NCBI RefSeq assembly: GCF_900109945.1
Contig: NZ_FOBX01000019.1
Location: 62,001-126,000, forward strand
Origin: Bradyrhizobium sp. OK095
Lineage (GTDB): Bacteria; Pseudomonadota; Alphaproteobacteria; Rhizobiales; Xanthobacteraceae
Length of the DNA stretch: 64,000 bases
Direction of reading: 5' to 3'
Of the stretch, positions 43,552-51,917 are shown piece by piece (positions within the stretch are counted from its first letter, which is position 1; every line of letters starts with the position of its first letter). A program made the position numbers and the translations under genes. Under the pieces are notes generated by a model. That model saw nothing but the letters and a program-made list of their open reading frames with translations, was not told the origin of the DNA and ran no database searches.

Positions 43552-45174
43552 TCACCCCTTCGCCATCGCGCGATAGTCCAGGCGGCGGTGGAACCAGTAT
43601 TGGTAGCCGCTGATGTTCTTCTGCATCGCGACGTTGACGAACGGTTGATACAGCGGGATGCGCGGGATGTCGCTGAAGGCGAGATCGACAAAACCCTTCA
43701 CGTCCTTGTCGTAAGTCGCCGTGTCGCCGACAGCTGCCGCGTTGCGCGCGCCGTCGATCAGCTTGTCCATCTCCGGCGACTTGTAGCTCATGGTGTTGAA
43801 GACGGAATTGTTGCCGTGATAGCACCAGTAGAAGAAGTATTCGGGGTAATCGAGCCAGCCCGAGAACACGTTGGTGAAGAGCGGCATTTCCTTCTTGTTC
43901 AATTCGGTGCGCCAGTTGGCGCCGGGCACCTTGTTGATGGTGGTCTTGATGCCGATTTGTGCGAGGCTTTCCTGCACCAGCACGCAGAGCGGTTCGTTGA
44001 CGCCCGCGAAATTCAAGTCGAACGAGATCGTGGTCTCGAAGCCGTTGGCGAGGCCTGCTTCCGCCATCAGCGCCTTCGCCTTCTCGATATCGGTGTTGTA
44101 TTTGTGCGGCTGCGGCCAGGCGACTTCAGTCGGCTTGTCCTTGGGTGCACCGAACATCGGGTTTGCCAGCCCGAACATCACCGCGTCCATGATCTTCTGA
44201 TAGGGGATCGCGTAGGCAACCGCCTGGCGTACCTTTGGATTGTCAAAGGGCGGCTTGGTCACATTCATGCCGATGTACTGGATGCCGTTGGAGAACGGCA
44301 GCGACACCACATTGAGCTTGCCGCTCGCCTTCATCTCCTGAAAGTCCTTGAACGGCAATTCGTAGGAGATGTCGGCGTCGCCGCGTTCCAGCAGCGCGCG
44401 ACGGTTGCCGGCCTGCGGCACCATGCGCCAGATCACGCGCTTGATCTTCGGCAAGGGGCCGCCGACCCAATCCTCATTGCGCTCCATCACCACTTCGGTG
44501 CCGGCCGTCCACTTCGTCACCTTGTAGGCGCCGGAGCCGGCGGTCTGCTGCTTGGTATATTCGAGACCCCAGGGGTCCTTCTCGCTGGCGTTCTTTTTCA
44601 CCAGCTCGGAATTGATGATGCAGGGAACGATGACGGCGAGATCGGGAATCGTCAGCCTGTCCTTCTTCAGGAAATCGACGCGCACCGTATAGTCGTCGAT
44701 CACGACGAACTGCTCCGGCTTGGTCAGCGAGCCCGCGCTCATCTGGAAGGTCGGGAAGCCGCCGACGGTGACGGCGCGATCGAGCGACCACTTCACGTCT
44801 TTCGCCGTGACCGGCGTTCCGTCGTGGAATTTGGCGTTCTTCTTCAGCTTGAAGGTGACCGACATGTCGTCGATCTTGAAGTCCTCGGCGAGCTCGCCCT
44901 TGAACTTGTCGCGGTCGTAATAGGGCACTCCGCCGGGGCCGACCTTCATCTCGTGGCTGATCAGGCGGTCGTAGCAATTCCAGGACACCTCATAGCCGGG
45001 CACGTTGGTGCCGACGCCGTGGATGTCGAGATTGTTGGGGCCACCTTCCGAGACGATCAGCAGCGTCTCCGAGCGCGCATCGGCATAAGCGGACGAGATT
45101 ACGGACGGCATCGCCGGAAGCGTCGCGCCCGCGGCCAATCCGGAAACAGACTTGAGGAAATCGCGGCGTTTCAT
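43552..45174 (-). CDS. Dipeptide-type ABC periplasmic binding protein
   Basis: 540 residues. Tat-type signal: MKRRDFLKSVSGLAAGATLPAMP with twin arginines, cleavage near AYA-DA. Mature part is a cluster C (SBP_bac_5) binding protein (LAEDFKIDDMSVTFKLKKNAKFHDGTPVTAKDVKWSLDRAV is the family signature). First gene of the operon SBP-dppB-dppC-dppDF-atzG-atzE-atzH-gntR. Ligand presumably a ureido or short-peptide-like nitrogen compound. Confidence 0.92.
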   Translation of the reverse strand: MKRRDFLKSVSGLAAGATLPAMPSVISSAYADARSETLLIVSEGGPNNLDIHGVGTNVPGYEVSWNCYDRLISHEMKVGPGGVPYYDRDKFKGELAEDFKIDDMSVTFKLKKNAKFHDGTPVTAKDVKWSLDRAVTVGGFPTFQMSAGSLTKPEQFVVIDDYTVRVDFLKKDRLTIPDLAVIVPCIINSELVKKNASEKDPWGLEYTKQQTAGSGAYKVTKWTAGTEVVMERNEDWVGGPLPKIKRVIWRMVPQAGNRRALLERGDADISYELPFKDFQEMKASGKLNVVSLPFSNGIQYIGMNVTKPPFDNPKVRQAVAYAIPYQKIMDAVMFGLANPMFGAPKDKPTEVAWPQPHKYNTDIEKAKALMAEAGLANGFETTISFDLNFAGVNEPLCVLVQESLAQIGIKTTINKVPGANWRTELNKKEMPLFTNVFSGWLDYPEYFFYWCYHGNNSVFNTMSYKSPEMDKLIDGARNAAAVGDTATYDKDVKGFVDLAFSDIPRIPLYQPFVNVAMQKNISGYQYWFHRRLDYRAMAKG

Positions 45175-45328
45175 GAAACTGCTCCAACTCGAAAGTTTCT
45201 GGTTGGAACAGGGATTCGCAAGGTTCGTGCCAGAGCTTAATGAAACCTCGATTTCCGTCTAATCCATTGAAATAGCTAATTAATATAACATTATGCGCAA
45301 ATGACGCCCGAGGCCCAAGACTCAGGCA

Positions 45329-45338
45329 TTGCATACAA
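45329..45338. promoter_or_regulatory. TTGCATACAA site upstream of the transporter-atz operon
   Basis: Imperfect ten-base palindrome in the 224-base gap 45175-45398, which also has an AT-rich core (TAATTAATATAACATTAT, about 45278-45295) likely to hold the promoter. It is a weak match to the TTGTnTACAA-like site upstream of atzF. Confidence 0.3.
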
Positions 45339-45398
45339 AGACGCTCATTTGCTCATCAAATAGACTAAAAAGATCTGCGGCTTATTTGATAGGCGGGC

Positions 45399-46802
45399 CT
45401 ATTGGCAGAAGTCCTCGTTGTTGACCCGCAAGCACCTTGGCGCCGCGACCGTCTTCTGCCTGGCGCAGCCGTCGTTGCCGTCCACCTTCTTCAGCGCCCG
45501 CAGCGCGGCCATGGTCGGACGATACCAAAGGAAGTGCTCGTCGGAGAGCTGCGACGCCCGGCGCAGGCCCTGGATGGTGGCGGCATCGAACGCCCCGCTT
45601 TGCTCGCCTGAGAAGCAATCGAGCCGCGCCAATTGCGCCTGGATGAGCTGTACCAGCTCACGGCCCTCATAGGTCGGCCCGGCGCTGTCGAGCACGGTGA
45701 TCTCGCGCAGGCGCGAGGCCGCGCCGCGCGCTTCGTCGGCTTCGGGGGAATTGGGAAACAGCGCGGCGACGAGATCGTAGGCCTCTGGCGTCCGCGTCTG
45801 CCGCGCGCGATCGAGCACGATTGACGCGGCGGAAGCCACCACGGGCCCGCTACCGGCCGCCCCCTTTTTCAGCTCGGCCACGGCGGCGCGCGCCTCATTG
45901 GCTTCCGGGCTCGCCGGAAAGCGGTCGATCAGGAGATCGTAGAGCGCGACATTGCCGGTCTCCTTCGCCGCGGCGAGCAATTGCGCGGCCGGGCTCGGCG
46001 GTGGCGGCGGCGGCACGAAGAAGAAGTCGAGCTCGAGCGAGGTGGATTCCCAGGGGATCTGCTGCTCGCCGGTGGCGAGCCGGACCTGGCGGCGTACGCT
46101 CTTGAACACGTCCTCCAGCCGCTCGCCGGGTACGACCACCGCATCCGCAAGCGCCTTGGTATAGGGGCTATGGCCGTCCTCGCCGTCGAAGGCGGTCTTG
46201 CCCGAGCCGGTGGCTGACGCAATGAACACGCCGTAGACCGCGCCCATCGGCACCAGTCCGGCCGTACTCACTGCTATGCCCGGCGGAAACGGATTATCGC
46301 GGCAGGCATCGACGATGAGGATGTTGAGCGCATTGCCGGCGCTGGCGAGACGATCGGCGATGCGTTTGACGGCGAGTGATTGCTGCACGATGTCGGCGCG
46401 CCGCTTGATGTCGGCATTGACGGGCACGAGATAGTTGGCGCCATCGCTCTCGACGCCATGGCCGGCATAATAGAGCAATGCGACGGTCGAAGGTCCGCTT
46501 GCCCTGACCTTCAGTGCAAACTCCTCGACATCCTGCGACAGGCTTTTCAGGTCGCGGTCGGCAACGGCGGTGACCTCGAAGCCGGTCTGCCGCAGTCTTT
46601 CTGCGATGAGCTGGGCATCGCGCCCGGGATTGGCGAGCGTGCCGAGCTTGGAATAGCTGGCATTGCCGATCACCAGCGCGAGCCGCGGCGCGGAGGCAGC
46701 CACGGTCTTCCGTTCGCTTGCAGCCAAGGCCGACTGGGCCGCAAGCAGGCTCAAGAGCCAGACCAATAATCCGAATTCAAAAGATTTTCGCATCTGCGTC
46801 AT
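45399..46802 (-). CDS. Secreted or membrane-anchored caspase-like protease (C14 family) with repeats and a peptidoglycan-binding-like tail
   Basis: 467 residues from ATG 46802; starts at 46808, 46793 or 46850 are possible. Signal or anchor segment FGLLVWLLSLLAAQSALAA. Caspase-like p20 domain: LALVIGNASYSKLGTLANPGRDA, catalytic His115 in LLYYAGHGVE and Cys167 in LIVDACRDNPF. A poly-Pro stretch (PPPPPPSP) leads to two TPR-like repeats (ALYDLLIDRFPASPEANEAR and EAYDLVAALFPNSPEADEAR), then a C-terminal segment LVQLIQAQLARLDCFSGEQSGAFDAATIQGLRRA resembling a peptidoglycan-binding domain. Divergent from the secreted-protein operon at 47.2-49.3 kb. Substrate unknown. Confidence 0.88.
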   Translation of the reverse strand: MTQMRKSFEFGLLVWLLSLLAAQSALAASERKTVAASAPRLALVIGNASYSKLGTLANPGRDAQLIAERLRQTGFEVTAVADRDLKSLSQDVEEFALKVRASGPSTVALLYYAGHGVESDGANYLVPVNADIKRRADIVQQSLAVKRIADRLASAGNALNILIVDACRDNPFPPGIAVSTAGLVPMGAVYGVFIASATGSGKTAFDGEDGHSPYTKALADAVVVPGERLEDVFKSVRRQVRLATGEQQIPWESTSLELDFFFVPPPPPPSPAAQLLAAAKETGNVALYDLLIDRFPASPEANEARAAVAELKKGAAGSGPVVASAASIVLDRARQTRTPEAYDLVAALFPNSPEADEARGAASRLREITVLDSAGPTYEGRELVQLIQAQLARLDCFSGEQSGAFDAATIQGLRRASQLSDEHFLWYRPTMAALRALKKVDGNDGCARQKTVAAPRCLRVNNEDFCQ

Positions 46803-46959
46803 GACCATCAGGCAACGCAAAACCTTAGGCGAACGCCTCGCCGCTGTCATTCCGGAGCCCTCAATAAATTGACGGTCAATGAACGATATGCTTGGATTCT
46901 GCGGATTGATGATTCCGATCTTTTCCGCGATGCGGCAGTCGCGCTCGCGATCACAGATT

Positions 46960-47075
46960 TCCTCTTGCCCCGGCCACCCTTGCGAGATCGCGCGTGGCCC
47001 TGACGTGCTGCGGATCACATTGGGAAGGGTTTTTCGCAGTTAAAGGTGATCCGGGAATCAGGACATGCCGCGCGG
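46960..47075 (+). pseudogene. Remnant of a second copy of the 47701-48333 secreted protein
   Basis: The frame from 46994 reads CCGSHWEGFFAVKGDPG, matching CRRSQWERLFALKGEPK in the intact protein encoded at 48219 onwards; the DNA is also alike (TGCNGCNGATCACA-TGGGA blocks, TTCGCA-TTAA-GGTGA-CCG). Similarity fades upstream of about 46960 with a frame break. No start codon or signal peptide remains. It lies in the 407-base gap 46803-47209, which otherwise holds the divergent promoters. Confidence 0.6.
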
Positions 47076-47209
47076 GTTCGCGGCCGGCAGTGGTATCGCT
47101 GCCGGTTGCGAGGTCGAGGTCATTCCCAAGCTTTCAAGTTGTTCTTTCAAGTTTGTCCTCGGAGCAAGAACCGCTCTCAAAATTCGTTTCAGACGGCAGG
47201 GGTATATTC

Positions 47210-47704
47210 ATGAGGGGCCATGCATCTGGAATTCCGCATCGCAGCCTGTCGAGACTTGCGATTTGCGTCGGCGTATCGGGTCTGCTGGCGCTGCTCATCG
47301 GCGGAGCGCCATTCGAAAGCCGTGAGGCCATGGCGCTCACCCCGGTCGGCACGGCCGCACACAACGCGGATGCCGAACTCAACAAGTGTGGCAGCAACAC
47401 CGGCACGGCGCTCTACGGCTGCGTCGCAAATGTGCTGAACAATTTGTGCTACCAGATCGGACGGAGCGCGATACCACCCGGGATAAAACAACCGTTCGAC
47501 GGAGCCGTTTCGCGGCTGCGACGCGCCGTCGACAAGGTTCAGGCGCTCTCGGCGCTCGCGCAGGCCCGGGCGGTGATTTCAGGCGCCTTGCAGCAGGCAA
47601 GATCGATCGGGCATGTCGAGGGCGGCACCGCCGATGCTCAGGACCTCGCGGCCATTTCCGCAGTGCTCGGCCACGCCGTCCAACTGATACAATCCAAGGG
47701 GTGA
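47210..47704 (+). CDS. Secreted paralogue 1 of a three-member family
   Basis: 164 residues from ATG 47210, preceded by AGGGG. Signal peptide with hydrophobic SRLAICVGVSGLLALLIGG and likely cleavage after AMA. Mature part shares with the two other members a CxxxxGxxLYxCVAxVL motif, a KxQALSAxxQ motif and a C-terminal ISAVLGHAVQLIQSKG. The third family cysteine (QC) is replaced by QA here, while an extra Cys occurs in NNLCYQ. No domain recognised; predicted helical. First gene of a four-gene operon, divergent from the caspase-like protease. Confidence 0.75.
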   Translation: MRGHASGIPHRSLSRLAICVGVSGLLALLIGGAPFESREAMALTPVGTAAHNADAELNKCGSNTGTALYGCVANVLNNLCYQIGRSAIPPGIKQPFDGAVSRLRRAVDKVQALSALAQARAVISGALQQARSIGHVEGGTADAQDLAAISAVLGHAVQLIQSKG

Positions 47705-48333
47705 TACGCCTGACTCCCATAATCCCCCTCAGGCCAGCGAGGCTGGCCGCGACCGTTGCGGCGGTTGCTGCCTTGGCGGGGCTCATGGCCTCGGCGGGGC
47801 TTATTGCCTCGGCGGGGCCTTCCTCTGCCGGCGTGCTGAGCGGACGCGAATTCCAGAACCTGATCGCGGGCGGGCCTGAAGGCACGACCATCGTGTTTCA
47901 GGGCGGCACCGACAAGATCTTCTACTCGCCGAGCCTGAAGAACCGGCTGCGCCAGAGCGCCGAGCTCGGCCCCGACTTCCTCAAGCAGAAGATCCTCCAG
48001 AACACCGTGACCGAGGGCACCTTCATCGGCGCGACCATCGAGGACGGCAAATGGCGCACCATTTCGGGGATCGCCGGCATCGCCGCCGATTCCGACAGCG
48101 GCCATGGCGTGCTGACGCTGCTCCAGACCTTTCCAGAGGACACCAGCATCAAGGCCTTCCAGAAGCGCGACCGGCTCTATGCCGTCGTCATCGTCGAGGA
48201 CGCGCCGGGCGGCGTCGTGTGCCGCAGATCACAGTGGGAGAGATTGTTCGCACTTAAGGGTGAACCGAAGCTGACGACGGTGCCGTGCGAATTCACGGTA
48301 GGCAACGCGGTGACGCCAACGGCACCGCGATAG
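47701..48333 (+). CDS. Secreted protein of unknown family within the paralogue operon
   Basis: 210 residues from GTG 47701, which overlaps the stop of paralogue 1 (GTGA), suggesting coupling. Signal peptide with RLAATVAAVAALAGLMASAGLIASAG (a short internal duplication) and mature start near SSAGVLSG. Mature sequence VLSGREFQNLIAGGPEGTTIVFQGGTDKIFYSPSLKNRLRQ ... and a Cys pair at the C-terminus (VVCRRSQWERLFALKG ... VPCEFTVG). I recognise no family. A decayed copy of its C-terminus lies upstream of the operon. Confidence 0.72.
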   Translation: MIRLTPIIPLRPARLAATVAAVAALAGLMASAGLIASAGPSSAGVLSGREFQNLIAGGPEGTTIVFQGGTDKIFYSPSLKNRLRQSAELGPDFLKQKILQNTVTEGTFIGATIEDGKWRTISGIAGIAADSDSGHGVLTLLQTFPEDTSIKAFQKRDRLYAVVIVEDAPGGVVCRRSQWERLFALKGEPKLTTVPCEFTVGNAVTPTAPR

Positions 48334-48343
48334 GGGGACGTTC

Positions 48344-48832
48344 ATGACGACACTGATTCTCGGAGCCCGCACGGGCTTCCGGCGTAAGGGCGTGCGGATC
48401 CTGGCGCTGATCCTGCTGGCGATGCTGGCCGCGCTGGTCCCCAACCGGGACGCATCCGCTTCCACCGTGCTGAACGCCGCCGCGGCCACCGCCAATTCCG
48501 GCCTGTCCGGCTGCAATACCAGCCAGGGCAAGGCGCTCTACAATTGCGTCGCCGATGTGCTCGAGCGCACGGCCAACGACCTCAATTCGATCAGGGTCGG
48601 CGAGACGCAACGGGCGCTGCTGACGGCCGCGAGCCAGCTCCGCGCCGCAAACAGCAAGGCGCAGGCGCTCTCCGCCATCACGCAATGCCAGGCCGCCATC
48701 GCCGGCGCGTTGCGGCAGGTGAAGGCCACCCCCGGCGGCACCATGAGGGTGCCGGGATGGGGCGACAACGGGCTAGCCTCCATCGTGGGCGTGCTGGCGC
48801 GCGCGGCGCGGATGATCCAGGCCAAGGGATAA
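48344..48832 (+). CDS. Secreted paralogue 2 of the three-member family
   Basis: 162 residues; GGGGGA upstream of ATG 48344. Arg-rich N-terminus, hydrophobic ILALILLAMLAALVP and cleavage near ASA-ST. Shared blocks: SGCNTSQGKALYNCVADVLER, AANSKAQALSAITQCQAAIAGAL and GLASIVGVLARAARMIQAKG. Three cysteines, at the family positions. Ten bases after the previous gene. Confidence 0.77.
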   Translation: MTTLILGARTGFRRKGVRILALILLAMLAALVPNRDASASTVLNAAAATANSGLSGCNTSQGKALYNCVADVLERTANDLNSIRVGETQRALLTAASQLRAANSKAQALSAITQCQAAIAGALRQVKATPGGTMRVPGWGDNGLASIVGVLARAARMIQAKG

Positions 48833-48856
48833 CGAGGGATAGAGGAGGACTACGTC

Positions 48857-49312
48857 ATGATTTCAGGAAACAAACTGATCAGGTCGACGGTAACGGGCCT
48901 GCGGATCGTCACGGCCTTGCTGTTGCTCGCAGCCATCCCGCTGAGCACCGGCTCGGTCCGTGCCGGCATGGGGATGGCCGCGGCCGCAGCGGTCGGCAGT
49001 TCGGGCCTCGAGGCGTGTCGCACCACCAGCGGCAAGGTTCTCTACGACTGCGTCGCGGGCGTGCTGGACAGGATGAGCGGCACCCTGCCGCGAGCTGCCG
49101 ATCCCGAGGTACGCGGCGCGTTGCAGACCGCGGCGGCGCAATTGCGGGCCGCGAGCAACAAGGCGCAGGCGCTCTCCGCCATCGCGCAATGCCGCTCGGT
49201 ATTCTCAGGCCTGATCCAGCATCTGCGATCGACCGGCGGAGACGCGCCCGGCCTCAGCGCCATCGCCGGCGTGCTGAGCAAGGCGGCGGCGCTGATCCAG
49301 TCGAAGGGATAG
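48857..49312 (+). CDS. Secreted paralogue 3 of the three-member family
   Basis: 151 residues; AGAGGAGG upstream of ATG 48857. Signal peptide with IVTALLLLAAIPLSTGSVRAG. Shared blocks: LEACRTTSGKVLYDCVAGVLDR, ASNKAQALSAIAQCRSVFSGL and GLSAIAGVLSKAAALIQSKG, ending at the common QSKG tail. Three cysteines at family positions. Last gene of the operon; the phosphotransferase gene is convergent. Confidence 0.77.
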   Translation: MISGNKLIRSTVTGLRIVTALLLLAAIPLSTGSVRAGMGMAAAAAVGSSGLEACRTTSGKVLYDCVAGVLDRMSGTLPRAADPEVRGALQTAAAQLRAASNKAQALSAIAQCRSVFSGLIQHLRSTGGDAPGLSAIAGVLSKAAALIQSKG

Positions 49313-49363
49313 GCCCGATCCCGGGCCGCGGCGGGCAGTGCTCGCCGCAGCCTGCTCGCCGCT

Positions 49364-50299
49364 TCAGCTCGCCCAGATCAGATCCTGCAGCGCGACCAGA
49401 TCGTCCGCTTGCTGCTGCCAGCCCTCGATGCAGATGTGGCTGTTGAGATCGCTGGCCTGATGCAGCAGCATCAGGGCCATCAGCCGCCGCTTGAGCGCGA
49501 AATCGAGCTTCGCATAGCCAAAACCTTCGAGCAGGCTGCACACGCGGCCGGGTCGGCCGGCCGCCATGAAGGCGCTGGGGCCGAGCAGATCGTAGTCGCG
49601 CCATCCCGCCCGCACGTCGCCGAAATCGAACAGACCCGCGAGCGACCATGTGCCGTCATCGCAGGCGAGCAGAAAATTCTCCGGAATGTATTCACCGGTC
49701 AGGATCACCGGCGATGCGTCCATCGGAATCAGTTTTGTCGCATCGCGCAGCAGATCATCGAGGCCTTCGAGAAATTTTTGCGCAAGGCCGAGGCGCGCGT
49801 GCCGTGCCTTGCAGCCTTGCATCTGGGCGCGCATGAAATCGTCCCAGCGCGGCTCGATCTGCGCGAGCGGTCCAAGCGGCGCGCGCTGCACGGCGGCGAT
49901 GGTCTCGCCGATCTGGCGCAGCACGCGCTCCTTCTGCGCTTCCGGCAAGGACGGCCAGACCTCCGAGCCGAGCGTGCCTGATAGCCGCGTGATGACGAGA
50001 TAGGGCCAGCCATCGCGGGTCCCTTCTGCGACGATTTTGGGGATCGGCAGATGAAGCCGCCCTGCGAGCTGCGTGAGAGAGCCGCGCTCGGAGACGAATT
50101 GCGCGCGGAGCAGCGGCGGGAAGATTTTCAGGATCAGGCTTTCGCCGAGGCCGACGACGAGATTGGTGCCGGTCGAAAACACATGCGGCGAGCCGACATC
50201 GAGACCGTGGCTGCGCGCGATGTCGAGCGCGACCGGCAGCCATCGCGCCCGCTCGGCACGCAAGGCGCGGTAGGCATCCAAGCTCGTCGACGCGGACAT
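49364..50299 (-). CDS. Phosphotransferase-like protein (APH family) with a degenerate catalytic loop
   Basis: 311 residues from ATG 50299 (MSASTSLDAYRAL); the frame opens at 50359 close to the inhibitor gene. Kinase-like fold of the aminoglycoside/choline phosphotransferase type: SLILKIFPP (Lys), WPYLVITRLSG hinge and LFDFGDVRAGWRDYDLLG (DFG-like). The Brenner motif, normally HGDxxxxN, reads TGEYIPEN: His and Asp are replaced by Thr and Glu, so catalysis may be altered or lost. Follows the emfourin and M4 protease genes on the same strand. Substrate unknown. Confidence 0.78.
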   Translation of the reverse strand: MSASTSLDAYRALRAERARWLPVALDIARSHGLDVGSPHVFSTGTNLVVGLGESLILKIFPPLLRAQFVSERGSLTQLAGRLHLPIPKIVAEGTRDGWPYLVITRLSGTLGSEVWPSLPEAQKERVLRQIGETIAAVQRAPLGPLAQIEPRWDDFMRAQMQGCKARHARLGLAQKFLEGLDDLLRDATKLIPMDASPVILTGEYIPENFLLACDDGTWSLAGLFDFGDVRAGWRDYDLLGPSAFMAAGRPGRVCSLLEGFGYAKLDFALKRRLMALMLLHQASDLNSHICIEGWQQQADDLVALQDLIWAS

Positions 50300-50368
50300 G
50301 CCCCAAGCCCCTGCCGAACAAGCGCCCGCGGAATCCGGCGGCAGCGTCCCCTCCATCACAGCATCAAC

Positions 50369-50644
50369 CTATTCCAACACATCCTTGACGCTGTTCTTGA
50401 TGGTCGGGGGCACCGCATGCTCGGGGATTTCGATCGTCGTGGCACCGCGCGTGATCCGGTAACTGAACGCGTCGGCTTGGCCCGGATGCGCGGCAGGAAC
50501 TTTCTTTGGATCGGCAAACAACGCGTCCACCGTCTTCTGATCGGCGGCCGACAGATCCGACAATGCCACTTCACCGCGACTCTTGAGGTGAGGGCCGCCG
50601 AAGCCGGCGACCCCTCCGATGCGCTCGATCTTCAGACGATCCAC
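50369..50644 (-). CDS. Emfourin-like inhibitor of a protealysin-type protease
   Basis: 91 residues. Pattern LKIERIGGVAGFGG at the N-terminus, ADAFSYRITR in the middle and IEIPEHAVPPTIKNSVKDVLE at the end fits the emfourin (M4in) family, small cytoplasmic inhibitors encoded next to protealysin-like M4 proteases. It lies 24 bases downstream of exactly such a protease. It would keep the protease inactive inside the cell. Confidence moderate because the family is short and diverse. Confidence 0.75.
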   Translation of the reverse strand: MDRLKIERIGGVAGFGGPHLKSRGEVALSDLSAADQKTVDALFADPKKVPAAHPGQADAFSYRITRGATTIEIPEHAVPPTIKNSVKDVLE

Positions 50645-50668
50645 GCGTCCTTCCTTTCGTAACTCGCT

Positions 50669-51700
50669 TTAGAGCCCGACCTTCTTCCATCCCGTATCGA
50701 CGGCGGCCGAGACCGCGGCGTCGCCAGGATACAACGTGTGGGCACCCTGCCGGGTCCGCGCCGCAAACGCCTTCATGGTCATGTTCGGCGTCGGCCCGAA
50801 ACCCGTGAGCGAATGATACCACACCTGCCCGATCTTGGCCCAACTGTATCCGCCAAGCGTCGTGCAGGCCGTGCAGAAGGCGAGGTTCGGCGGGCCGCTG
50901 GAGTAATGCGGATCCATGCCGGGCGTGATCTGGGAGTATTTGGTCGGCTGCGGCGCCAGGCAGTGCTTGGCCGCGGGATCGGCCATGTCGCGCAGGCAGA
51001 TGAAGCCCTGCTTCTTGGAAGCGGGACCCATGATGTCCTTGCCGATCAGCCAGTCGGCCTTCTTGACGTCCTGCTTGGCTTCCCACTGCCGGAACATCGA
51101 GCCGAAACAGTCGGAGATGCTCTCGTTGAGGCCGCCGGCATCGCCGCTATAGGCGAGCTGGAGGCTGTGCTGGGTCACGCCATGGGTCAGCTCATGGCCG
51201 ATGACGTCGTTGCCCCTGGTGAAGTCGACGAAGATGCTGCCGTCGCCGTCGCCATAGATCATCTGCGAGCCGTTCCACATGGCGTTGTTGTACTTGTCGC
51301 CGAAATGAACCGACGACATCATGGTCATGCCGTGATCGTCGATCGAATTGCGGTTGAAGACCTGCTGATAGAACTTCGCCACCTTGGAGGTCTGGTTGAA
51401 GGTGCGCTTGACCGAGCCGTCCGAAGACGTCTTCGGCTTCGGTATGGGCGTCCCCGGCAGCGTCTGCGTGTGTTTGCAGTCGTAGACGGTGACGGACGGC
51501 GCCGCCGCCAGCGTGATCATGCCGCCGGCGCGCGCCGCGGCAACGCTGGTCAGTCGCCCGGCCTGTGTCCGCATTTCGCGCAGCTCATGACTGATCTGGA
51601 CCGTGTCGACCAATTGCTTGCGAAGCGGAGCAGACAGCTTCTTGTCCTGTGAGAGCCTGGTCAGAACGTCGTTCGGGATGATGCAACATGTGCAAGGCAT
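50669..51700 (-). CDS. M4 family metalloprotease, protealysin-like
   Basis: 343 residues. Short protealysin-type propeptide (MPCTCCIIPNDVLTRL..., note the CTCC cluster) rather than the long thermolysin prosequence, no classical signal peptide. Catalytic domain: zinc motif VIGHELTHGVTQHS (two His), third ligand in GGLNESISDCFGSMF (Glu), and HYSSGPPNLAF with the C-terminal His region. GGAGATCACCT precedes ATG 51700. Protealysin-like enzymes can act in the cytoplasm or leave without a Sec signal. Paired with the inhibitor gene downstream. Confidence 0.88.
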   Translation of the reverse strand: MPCTCCIIPNDVLTRLSQDKKLSAPLRKQLVDTVQISHELREMRTQAGRLTSVAAARAGGMITLAAAPSVTVYDCKHTQTLPGTPIPKPKTSSDGSVKRTFNQTSKVAKFYQQVFNRNSIDDHGMTMMSSVHFGDKYNNAMWNGSQMIYGDGDGSIFVDFTRGNDVIGHELTHGVTQHSLQLAYSGDAGGLNESISDCFGSMFRQWEAKQDVKKADWLIGKDIMGPASKKQGFICLRDMADPAAKHCLAPQPTKYSQITPGMDPHYSSGPPNLAFCTACTTLGGYSWAKIGQVWYHSLTGFGPTPNMTMKAFAARTRQGAHTLYPGDAAVSAAVDTGWKKVGL

Positions 51701-51917
51701 AGGTGATCTCCACTAGTTGTTCCGAAAATGGATGGATCAAACAACCCTAGGATTATTCCTGCCGGCGAGCGGCAAGCGTCGGCGCCAGCCTGGCGTCACG
51801 CGTTCGAGATTATCGCAGGTGGGCGGCCCGTTGCGTGTGAACTCGCACACACTTCGGGGTTGTGCGATGTCCGGCCGCAGTCGCCGGCGAACGAGGCCCG
51901 CGGGTGTGGCGTAGCCC

